A stretch of 64,000 nt of DNA from Nomia melanderi. Its lineage: Eukaryota > Arthropoda > Insecta > Hymenoptera > Halictidae. A program made the translations under genes and the position numbers. Under the pieces are notes generated by a model. The model was not told the origin of the DNA. It saw only the letters and a list, made by a program, of their open reading frames with translations, and did not search any database. How positions within the stretch are numbered: position 1 is the first letter of the stretch; every line of letters starts with the position of its first letter. Below are positions 23,701-35,700 of the stretch, piece by piece. Where the stretch lies: the NCBI RefSeq assembly GCF_051020985.1, contig NC_135006.1, forward strand, positions 17,687,501 through 17,751,500, read 5' to 3'.

Positions 23701-26700
23701 CCTATTTTGCCGAAGGATATTTATCTTTTTTACATGAATATTTATTGCGTATTCCTCGTTCCTTTGGTAAATATTTACTACACTCTCGTATTTCGATGGA
23801 AGATAATTTTGCGCTGATCTCTATTGGAAGGAACGATGCTTTTCAATTTCAGATTTAGCGCGTTAACTCACATTTAACGCGTTAATGTTCGAAAAATGAA
23901 AATCTCGTTTAGACTCGAACTCTAAACTCTCAGTTCCATTGACACAGAATGTCTAAAAGTTCGTTATCACATTCTCTTAATCTCAGATCCGTCAACATTG
24001 ACATCGTAACAGTTCCAAAAGTGAAACCGATACCAGGTCGCCCGAAAATAACACCAATGATTAATCTGACAACTCCGCGAACCACGAAACCTTTCGATTC
24101 GCCATGGTTGTCCATGAAACCGCGAAACAAATCCCATGCAGGGGAAATGAATATTCGCGCGTCGGCGTTGCGATTAGAGGGAAACGCAACATAGCATTTC
24201 CCTTTGTGAGAATTCTCCCTTAAGACGTGCCACGGAATAAGAGGACCGACGTCGCTTTTGTTCCCGGGGATTCCCGGGTCACGGGTGCGTGTCAATATCG
24301 TTTAAAGTTTCAATGCTCCGAACAAATGGGTCGGCGTCCGCCAAAAGCGAGGGGAATTAAATATGAATCGGCTGGGAGAGTCGGCCGCGCTCGGGGAGAA
24401 TCGAATCGGAATGCTCCCCGCTCTTTTCATTCGATTAAGGATAAGTGGCATTGTTCGGTTCCTTCTTTTCCTTTCGCCGCTCGTAACGAGTGTATTGTGG
24501 ATCCCGTTAGCGCGTCGGATTGCGTTACGTAGAACTCGCTTTTCGTCGGTGTCGTATGACACGGGGAAAGTATAACGTTATGTTCTTGAGAAGAATTACG
24601 AAATTGCCTTTTCCTTGACGTTTTAGCTACTTTGGCTGGTAACTCTTCGATGACTGCAGTGTTTCAAGGTTTCGTTGTATTTTGCGTAGATTTTTGATTG
24701 CGTTTTTGTAATAATAGCCAAAAACTATGTTTAGCTAGCTTAGCTACCTTTGGAAAAGTTTCACTCTCTTCTCTCACACAATAGTCTAGTGAAACAATTG
24801 TAATATTGTCCTTTCATTGTTTCTAATTACTAATTGTAGAGTGACTAATTATAGAGTGATTTGTTTGCCTTCTGTTTAACGTTTTAGCTATCATAGCTAC
24901 CTTAACTACCTTTAAACAATTATAATATTGTCCTTTCTTCGTTTCACTAGATTATTGTGTGAGAGAAGAGAGTGAAACTTTTTTTCAAGGGTAGCTAAGC
25001 TAGTTATTTAATCTTTAATTTAGTAAATCAAACGTTATCTTTGTTTAATTGAAGATAAAATCCTACTATTAGCTTCGCTATGTCAGATACATTCGATCGG
25101 AAAGATGTCGAATGATCTGAAATTTGAGGAATGCGAGAAATCTTGAGATCCTGAAGCTGTTTAATATTTGACCTACTAAACGAAGGGTTACTTTTGTCCA
25201 GAGTCCAGACTCTAGACCAAGAAAGGAGAAAGGCAAACCGTACGAAGAACTATAGGAAGGGACTGTTAGATTCCAACAAAGACACTACCATCTAGAATCC
25301 CTGACGAACTGGTGAACCTAAGGAAACAATTATCCACTGTCTCTCTAGATGCAAGGAACCATTTGCAGTGCAAACTCTCTCGAACGAAAACTTCCATCGC
25401 AGTATCCTCTCGAGTCCCATAAATGCGAGATATACGCGAGGACGTCGCAAGAATTATTTCTCAGCTCGCTAATGGGGGTCTAAGTGTTCAGCCACGCATC
25501 GCTGGATCTAATGCAACGTTTACGACTATCGCGGATCTTATGCGTCTCTGGCAAATATCATTGCATGGATTACAGAACAGAGGAACGTATATAACCATTA
25601 ACAACCTCGATATTTTATTCCCAACATTCCAACAGGAAATTTCCAATCAATTCCTATTTCTCTACTTTCCATTACAAAATCACCGATCGAGTGTCTCAAT
25701 TATAATATAGCAATTCGTTAACCTTTGCACTCGAGAGGTGACTCTCCACCATTTGATTTGACGCGGTAAAATTAGAAAATTTAATATTTAATATTGAACT
25801 ATGTATAATGCATCTTCTCAATCCACCTGTGATTTCTCTTTGAATTCATTTAAAAAATCGTCTTTGCCTAGCTAGAAAATGTTAAGTATTGCTAACGAAA
25901 TACTTCCAAGTAAAGGGTTAACAGCAATAATTAAATAACTGGTTTCAAACTCAAACAGAATTGACTCAAACAGTTTCCCAATTTTCCTCTTTCCTATTCT
26001 GAATTTATTCACGTGAAATCTATTTTTAGTTTTTATAAGGATCGCATATCAATTCCCACAGACGGTCAGTAATTCTAGCATCAATTTCATAGGAGATTGA
26101 CTTGCTTAGGGCAACGTGGCGGGAACTGGTTCCGAAAATTTCCCCGGAGCGGCAGGGAAACGAGGCGGCAAAAGTCGCTGACGCCTTATTTGCTCAGGCA
26201 AATGGCCGCGCCGCGCGCCGATGAAGTCGCGACAAATGTTCCTCGTTAAAGGGAGGATATCGTCGCGACGACGGATAACGATCGGCCCTCGGTTATCATA
26301 CGAATCGTCGGGAGTATCCGGACGATTTATGGATCGCCCCGCGCGCGCGGGGAGCGTTCGCATTCAAATCGGAAGACGTAAGAGGGCTCGGTTCAACGTC
26401 GGAAGGAGACGACGATGGCCCTCGGTAACGATAAGTGTCCGGGAAACGCGCGAAAGAATGACGCGTATTGACGGTGAGCGGCCAACTTCAATATAGGGTG
26501 CCGCCGGCTTCGGTAAACACGTGAATTATGTATTTTTAATGGCGCGTGTGGGGCTTCGAACGCTGTTTCGAGGGCTTCCAGGTTTTAACGTAGGGGTTTC
26601 GGAGTTTTCGGATTATGGGGAGTTCGAAGACTTTAATGGGAAGACAGAAGCAGGCGATTCCGAATATTTAGGGTGAGGGTTTTGAAGTTTTTGGATGATG

Positions 26701-29700
26701 GGGAATTTGAAAATTTAAATGGGAAGTTGGAGGTTTAGAATAGACGATTTCGAACATTTAGAGTAAGTGTTTCGATAGTGTAAATGGAAAGTTTAGGAAA
26801 TATAGAACAAGGACCTTGAAATTTAGAATAACAAGCAACTTAGGAAACCGATGCTAAGGATTTCCAATTTTTAGAACGTTAAATAGAAAAATCTGTGCCG
26901 AGAAATGAGTTTCAAGCACCTGAATCGCCTACGGTTACTGTCCTTTGAAATTTCTCCCAACTCGGCGACAATTTGCACATTCTAATGAAGGAATTCCGCA
27001 AGCCCTCATCCGCGGTACGAAGTTACCGAACTCTTCAACCGAGAAAAGATTTTTCTTACCTTCATGTTTGTAAAGTGGGGATTTTCGAATTCACGAAGTA
27101 GCAGGAAGAGAACCAATATTTCCCCTGCGCTGCTTGCAATGTAAATTCCATTAGTCTCGGCGGTGTGCAACAGATTGTTCGTATCGCGGGTAGATTCTCA
27201 TCGAAATTTATAATTAGAATTCATGCTGTGCGCGGCATATACTTTACAAACAGCAAGGAGAGCGTGTAAGCCTTTAGCATATCAAATGTGGCTCGTGTAA
27301 CGATCACATTACACGTGTTCACCGCGCAAGCCTAACAGAATGAAAAACGAATCGAGGAACACTATAATCTGCCGCTGGCTTGCTAATATAGCGAAGCGTT
27401 CACTCACGGTTGCATGGGATTTATTTAGACCTTCGCGTTACTCACGTGTTTACGGAAATTTCAAATATTCTCTGTTTATTATGGAATTTTGCTTATTGCT
27501 CGGGATTTATGACACTTTTATTTGAAATACGCTGTGCCAGGTTCAAAGGAAAAGAAGCAATTTGATCAAATGAGCTATTTATTAGGAACTACGTCACTTG
27601 GTTGTGTTTTTTTTATGAGTAAATGGGAACTTGTGAGTTTGATGATTTGAAAGTATGGGAATTTAAATGTTTGAGTGTTTGAATGTTTGAACGTTTGAAC
27701 GTTTGAATTTTTGAATTTTTGAATATTTGAACGTTTGAATGTTTGAACGTTTGAATATTTGAATTTTTGAATGTTTGAATGTTTGAATGTTTGAATGTTT
27801 GAATATTTGAATATTTGAATATTTGAATATTTGAATATTTGAATATTTGAATATTTGAATATTTGAATATTTGAATATTTGAATATTTGATTGTTTGAAT
27901 ATTTCAATGTTTGAATGTTTGGAAATCTGGAAAAAAAAATTCAAAGCAAAAAATCACCTGAGCGATCAATTTGCGGCTGATCAAACATTTGAACTTACAC
28001 TGTGTCCTCCATCGAACCTTATGCATCGCAACCGCCAATTGGTTCCCTAACGATTAAATCAAACAGTTGATACCCGCCAGGAGTGTTCTATTTGATTTCT
28101 AAACTAGTTCTACATCGCAGACACTCGCGCGTGCATCGTGATCGACGGAGCGCACGATAAACGGTGTCGTTCGCGTTAATATTCAATTTACACGCCGCCC
28201 CGGGAGCGTCGAATCCGCCAGGGATTCGTGTCGGATCGGTTCGTTTTATATCGCGCGTGATTCGGTCTCATCTACCACCTAATCTGCCTATTCTAAGTAA
28301 ATATACACACCGCCGGATCACGTCGGGCGTGTTTCCCACAAATTGCAACTCGGTTTTCTCCCCGCGGGAAGTATGATTGACGCGACCCGTTAAACTGCGG
28401 AGCGTGCTCCGCGAATAAACGCGCGCCATTGGATTAAAATAACAAATTTCCGTTGCACGATTAAGGGAATAGTTTTCCGCCGGTTTCCCTTTTATTCCCT
28501 TTCGTTACCTTTTATGATTTCCAATTATCCTTTATCTGCTTTAATCAGTTAACTGCGGAATTCAGTCGGGAAAACCCCTCGTTCGATAAAATAAAAAAAT
28601 GGCGCGTGTACTCGTCGAACACGGTTAACTGGTTAATCATTATTTTCAATTATTATATTACCGCACGCCGTGTTTGAAACGTAAAACCGTCGCGTTCCGA
28701 TATTATGTTACATCAAGCAGAATTTGCAGGGTATTAACGCGATTTAATTCTCTTCGAATTATTTTTCTGTCGCCCCCACTCTTTTTCCAGTGGAACGTAA
28801 ATAATCGGATAATACCGATGATAATTTGTAATAAAACGCGGTCTGTCGAGTATATTTACGAAAGTAATCACAAGCGATGAGTTAAGCGTACGCCTATACA
28901 ATATTAATACGGTGACAACGGTTTAACGTATACAATGACAAGCATACACGCTCCTAACGTCCGCTGTTCAATAATTTCGATTCACTTGCGCCCGTCAACA
29001 TTTAATTCCGTTATCGCCGTTTCGACCATCGATCGACGCGCAAACAATTCGAGCCCGCACTTCTGTATTAATTATTTAATTGATTTGGTTAGGTTTAACG
29101 TGGGCACCGGTGCAACAATCGTCAAAGTAAATTGCGGTTTCAATCCACTTAAGCGCGGAACGGCATGTAAAACTGCGTGAAAATTCCGATTCGCTTCTTT
29201 CCCCGTTGCCGTTCGATCCCGATAAAGCTCGCGGATAAATGATCGCGCGTGTAATTAATCCGTAGCGTCGAGTATTTCGTAATTAACCCGTCGCGCTCGA
29301 AAGTTCGTCGGAAATATTCGACACTTTCTGATGAGATGTAGACGATATGTTTGAAGCTTCACGATTGAGTCGCTCGGAGGCCATTCTTTGATCATTTCTG
29401 AGTTTTATAAATTTTAATGAAACATACTCTGTTCAGTTATTAAAGGACTTACTCGGTTCTTCGTTTTATTACTCAGAAAGCCCTTTTTTGAATTAAAACA
29501 TTAATTTTCTCAATTTTTCTTTTCTGGACTTAACTGCATCGGCTCCGGAGCGACTCAATTAATATAAATTAAAGAACGAGACCGCATCGTTTCAATATTC
29601 CACATACTAATACAAAATATATTTCACTCTTTCGCGAAACAATGGAATCACCAAACAGGTGAAATTCCCTCATTACCTCATTCCTCTTCCAGAATCATTC

Positions 29701-32700
29701 AAAACACAGCTAATGCTTCTATCACCAATGAAGCTGATTTAACACGCTGACTGAATAAGTCGCTCGAAATCTTAACACTAGAACTACAGCATTTAATACG
29801 ATTACTATGCAATTCCTATAAAAATTGCAACAATAGATTATCTCCAGTTTCTTCAGGCATTCATTACAGTACTCAAACGAAATTATTTACTTTCAAAATC
29901 ATTTCGAATATTCAATGCTTCGAAGATAGTTGCTAAACAAAAAGATCGAAACCAGCTATTTCGACTGGTACGGTAGTTCTAGTGTTAATAGGTCAACTCT
30001 TAGAGCTGCTTTAGAAAGATTTCACAAAGTGAAGTCTATCTATCAATCTCGCCAGTTGTAGCGTTAAATTCGAGTTGAAATAAGTTCCCAGGGGGAATGC
30101 CGGCCGCCCGGCGCAGGCCCGATCGTTCGGATCGAACGGCGGAACGCCGCTGTCCCGGAAATTGTTTATTCCCCGGGCGTTCGATCGAATTTACACGCAA
30201 ACAATTCGCGCTCGGCAAAATTGAAAAACGCTCAAAGAACGTAAAGAAAGCGCAGGATCCCGCCGCGCGCTGGTATTCGATTCGAGCTGCGCCGTTTTCG
30301 CGAAAACAGCTGCCCGCGCTATTGCTTAACGTTGAACAATACACCACCGAACAATGGGGGTAATCTTACTAGCATCTGAATGGCATCCGAGTGTATTGAA
30401 CACGCGTTGCCGCTGGAAGCTGCTTATCTTTCATTTCCGGTGCACGGACGACAGCGAGCGAGCTCGTTCGTTCCGTAAGTGGCAGTCGCCTTTCTAAGAA
30501 CGCTTCTAATTCCTCTTGTCGACCCATTTCCAGACCAGTAACATAGTTCTACGTAATTTAAAGTCCTTTAGAAGAACATTGACTAGTTAATCATACATCG
30601 TTTAACACTAGAACCAGCAGACAGGTCAAAATGTTCCTGATTTCTGTATTGTACTTCAAAAGATAAATCCTAACAATCTTTTACAATACCGAATTCTATT
30701 GTATTGATTTTATATGATCCTATATTCTTTGTATTAATTTTTACAACATCGATAAGTTATCAAGCAAAAGATGTAGGGTAAGAGGTTAGGATGCACGGCG
30801 ACTAACGGCCATTTTGTTCAAGCGCGCGTCCAAGCTGCTCGCACCGATAGCCGTGTTACGGTGTACATAACTGTTATTTACACGAGTCGGGGGAGCTAGA
30901 ACCGAGCTAGCTCACGTGTGGCTTCTTTGTTACAGATAGGGATGTTACGTTTCAACGAGCTATCCGTTGATCAATGCGTCCTCCTAATCAGCAACCTGGA
31001 ACCCGATCCCTTTCATTCGACGGGATTCGAGTCCTACAAAGGCCTCCGCACGGCGATGCGAACATCTCTGCGATCGACGGGTTCGAGTCTTCCCAGATTA
31101 CACGGTGGACGTCGCGTTCGAACGAAACGCGAAACCGACTCGAACCCGTCGCTTATCGCCGCGTTCGAGTTGGTCGGGTCCGGCCGTCAAATATGTGCCC
31201 AGCTAACTACATAAGATCAAACGTTCCGTTTCTGGACGGCGTTACCCAAAGTTTCGTAAATATTGGACTATCCATTAATTACCCTGCTCGATCTCGTCCG
31301 AGCATTAATAATCAACTCTTCGACAAATTAGCTGCGGCCGTCGTCGAGAATCGGGGCCGGTGTTGACCCCGGGACAATAGCGACGCCAGCTGGACCTCAT
31401 TAGCGCTGCGTCAGAAATCTAATTTCACGGTGATAGATCATCGATAGAGTGCGTCGCGAATCGCGCGCGATTGCGTTTTTTTTTATCATCGGAAATGATG
31501 GATCGGTCGCGTGTATAGACACTTTGTACGTCCTCTGTTTCGGCAACGTTAGCGAGCATCGTTAACGCTGCGCTATGAGTCTAAGGATTCTAGGTGACAA
31601 CACTATCAGTTACAAGTTTCGCGGGTCCGTTAGATAATTATACGGTCCTCCGCACTGAGGAGTAATTGACTAGTTAGAGGAATCAAGCGTAGATCCCTTT
31701 TTCAATTGACCATTCATAAATTAACCCTTTGCACCAGGAGTTTTTCATTAGAAGTACTCAACAGTTTTAATCAAACACCAACGACACTCAAACTGACTTA
31801 ACGAAAAATCGCACATAAATCGAGAAAGAAGCTGTTTTATTTTAATATTCTACATGTCGATGCACTGTGCACAGTTTAATATTAAATGTCAAACTCTGTA
31901 ATTTTGCTGTGTCGAATCGAAAACTCTTTCCGCAAAATCTGAAAATCCATGGAGCTCTTGAATACTAACAATCGCGCAGCAATCTATGCGATAACCTAAT
32001 CCTAAATCTACTTCCTCGTTATCTGAATAACGAGATTGTTCATTCAGTTTCCGTTTTCAAGCGTGAAAGCTCGGAGTCGCCATTACGGCGGCATCCGAGC
32101 GCGAAGGGTTAATTCTACTCCGTTGGCACCAGAAGTCTAACGACTCTCGATAACGAGAGGACCAACAAAAACTCTCGAGCATCCTCCACGGAATTACGTT
32201 CCCTTGATCCTCAGGGATGATGGATCGGAAGGTCGATCGCGCGATTTCCTTTTTTCCTGCCGGCCGACCGCCATTCTCTCCGGTTCAGTGATCAATTGAG
32301 CGGCGCGGCGACACGCGTCGGACAAAGCGGCGCGGATCGGAGACGTGGGAGTCCCCCGGTGTTTATTCCCGGCGCGGAATCGAGAAGGCGGCTGGCACCG
32401 AAGATGATATTCACCGGTGCTTAATAAAATCCGAAGGGTCCTCGAGGGAGGGCGGGCAATCAGCGCGCAATATCGCGAGCATCGCATCGGTGTAAACGCG
32501 ATGCCCCGGTGGGGGTTGATTCGCGTTAAACGAACGCGAGGGACGAGTGACGAGCGCCGACGTTCAATTGTGAACGCGAAATATTGGTTATCGATGCGAC
32601 AGCTTTCCTACGCGACTGCTTTTCTATTCGAGGGCGAAATAAAACGCTGAGGATGGACCGGGCCATCCTATTCCACGGCACGCGCGCGTGGTTCGACCGC

Positions 32701-35700
32701 GGTCGTTGATGCGCCTGTGGACAAAACCCGCGAATTCGACTATTCGCGTACTGAAAATTGAAGGATGCCTATGCGTTGCTGCGTAGTCTCTGCTATACAA
32801 AATTATTTTCATTTGAAAACCAATTCTGCGCGAATCAATTTCTCTATTTATGTAACGTTGGAATCGACGCGTAAAATATCCATTGTCATTTGAGAAACTG
32901 CATAATATCCTCGGAATTTAAAAGAAACAACCATATGTTTACATACACAGATAAATAGACACATAGATAGACTAATAATCAAATAGGCAAATACATATAT
33001 AGTTGAATAGACAGATGTACATATAACCAAATTATCTCAAGCTTCTAATACCGCGATCGTTATGATCTCCAGAGAGTAGTTTCTCGACTCTAGCTAATTA
33101 CTTCAACTCTGCTCCTCAACGAATACTTTCCAACTTCAGTTCGCAAAAAGTAGATCTTCGATTCCGCGCAAAATAAAGATTGCCGTATTCTAGTCGCGCT
33201 GGCCCAACGCCCGACAAGATGGCGGACAGCGTATCGCGTCTCGAGTGTCGCGGAGGCGATCCTTTCAACGCTCTTCCGCGAGTACGTCGTTAAACGAATC
33301 CCTTCACTCGTGAGATCAAGATACAGCAGAAGTTTCATGTTTTATTTAAGGGTCCTCCCCGGTTGACCTTTAATTGACGGCGTGGGCGATTCGGACCGAC
33401 GGACGGAAACGGTTTCTGCCTTGACGCGTTGCTAGGAGCAAGAAGTCGTCGCGGAAATTAACTGGCCGTGGGCAACTGAATCGTGGTTTACTCGCAACCC
33501 CCTCGATTACACTTGTAAAAGTCCCAATGAAACTTGCGGAGTACGAGTTGTGAAGCGACGCTCCCTTCCATTCTCTCCTTTGACCTTTCCGTATTCTTCG
33601 AATCTACTTTACCCAATCACGTCTTTATTTTCTCGGCCATCAACTTACTCGGTTGACCTTTTCTAATAGTCGCTCAGAAGCTAATACGGTTAACTTCGGA
33701 AAAGAATCGATAGAATTAACGTAGAAGATATTAATACATTGGCTTCTAAAACTTTTATCAACTTTATCGGAGTATACAGTCTTTTTGTTACAGATAAGCT
33801 CTGTGACAATACACTATTATATGTTCCATTAAAATTGATGAGAATCAGGAAACATGAAAGGACTTAGCTTCCGAGCGACTCATACATTCGATCTCCATTT
33901 TGTTAGAGACGTTTTCCAACTCGAGAACAGTCAGGAGGATTGACAACTAGATTACAAGGCTATTTCAATAATACTTCAAATACACAGGCAAATGGAGAAA
34001 CAGGGAAAAATGTCTATCCCTTTGAAACTCGCGATCTTCGAATTTCTGGTGCACATGGTAATTTATATTTCACTAGAAATTCTGATCCTTTTGCGACTTC
34101 GAACTCCTTAGCTTTCAGTCGCATACGATCCTTCATATTTTAGTGTCCACGCTTATACCAGTGTATCCAGTGGATAATTTTTCGTTTCGACCGTCAAAGC
34201 CTCGATGCGTTACACGAAACTTGATACCGAAGAGAACATTTGATTATTCCGCCGTCAGGGGCCGAAATTGTGACTGAAAGTCACCCCTCGAGTGCAAAGG
34301 GTTAATATCGGTCCAGACAGTGACACACGCCGGTGACCGGTCAGCAGGCGAGGTAATTAAGACCCGGCGAGTGTCACACTCGAGGGAGACCCCTGTGTAT
34401 CTTTCTTCTTCCGCCGAGAGGAAGATTGCTTTCGTGTCGGTTTTAATGCTCGCCGACTGAAATTGGCCGGATAATCGATATCGAAGCATCGTGAGCCGGT
34501 TAAACGAACCCCGACAAGAAGGGAATCCGATTAAGTTACTTCCACGATCGAATTTTGCCCTCCGACTCGCGTATTTAACATTCACGCATGATTTCGTCCG
34601 AACCGCGTAACGGGCTTACGGTGTTCGACAGTTCCCACGGCGTGCGGTCTTTACCGACGCAAATCACTTTGTCCGATGCCGGGGCTTTTAGAGTCTCTGC
34701 GACACCCGGCGCGTCCAGATGCTGCGGCTTATTAATTATCGATACCGTTCGGCGAATCTACTTTTGGATAGGGCTCTTTGGCAACCGTGGACCTTTGGCT
34801 CTTTGACGAACTCGAGCGGTAGAGGTTTTAAACGGTTTCGAATTTTCGAATTTGTGAACGTTTGAACTTCCGAATTTTCAAGTTTTCGAATTTGTGAACG
34901 TTTGAATTTCTGAATTTTTAAATTTGTGAATTTTCGAGTTCTTCAGTTTCTCAATTTCCCAATCTCCCAATCTCCCAATTTCGCAATTTCCTAATTTCCC
35001 AATTTCCCAATTCCTCAATTTCCCAATTTTTTAATTTTCCACTCCCCCAAGTTCCCAATTTTCCAATCCCCCAATCTTTCAATTTCCTAATTTCCCAATT
35101 TACTATTTTCTCGATTTCCCAATGTCTCAATTTCCCAATCTTTCAATTTCCTAATTTCCCAATTTACTATTTTTTCGATTTCCCAATTTCCCAATCTCCC
35201 AATCTCCCAATCTCCCAAGTTCCCAGTTTTTTAATTTTCCAATCCCCCACTCTTTCAATTTCTTAATCTCCCAATCTCCCAATTTTCCAATCCCCCAATC
35301 CCCCAATCTCCCAATCTCCCAATTATCAAACCGTCAAACTTAGTCCACGTTCCAGCGAAACACCCACTAACTGCCCTTCCCCAACACCACATCGAGTAAA
35401 CCGAACTCCCTCGTACCAGAAACCTCCCCAAAAGCCCACAGGACACGTCACCCAGAAACCCGCAGCCAGCGATTATCAGCCATCCAACCCCCTTCCCCTT
35501 CACCCAAAAAACCCTATTCTCCACTCACCTAATCGCGATGTACCTCCAAATCGCCAGAGTGAGCGTGATGGCGATGCTGATGGTGTGCAGTATGTGCGTG
35601 AAGTGCATGTGGAAGAGCACGAAGACGGCCCATCCGTAGGGGAAGACCTGTCTCTTGGGCAGCACGATGTACTTGTAAATGGCGAACGGTATGTACTCCA

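Larger units (their letters stand above)
18574..35528 (-). other. MsR-like gene intron 1 (17 kb)
   Basis: Bounded by gtgagt (35528) and acgcag (18574). No nested gene recognised on either strand. It holds a GTTGCAGGG-ended MITE (18646-18822), family C, A and O elements, a foldback element (24733-25005), a 10-bp minisatellite (27660-27926) and a pyrimidine-rich array (34840-35335). AT-rich simple repeats occur at 21560-21720 and 32930-33020. Long open frames such as 20208-20558, 23319-23675, 23930-24295 and 30974-31366 show no family resemblance. Confidence 0.65.

Noticed and set aside
23930..24295. 121-codon minus-strand frame with a hydrophobic stretch
   Set aside because: The opposite strand is equally open and no membrane-protein family is recognised; it lies inside the receptor intron with no splice partners.
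27575..27944. Repetitive protein IQIFKYSN... on the minus strand
   Set aside because: Translation of a 10-bp minisatellite; two frames stay open only because the unit lacks stops.
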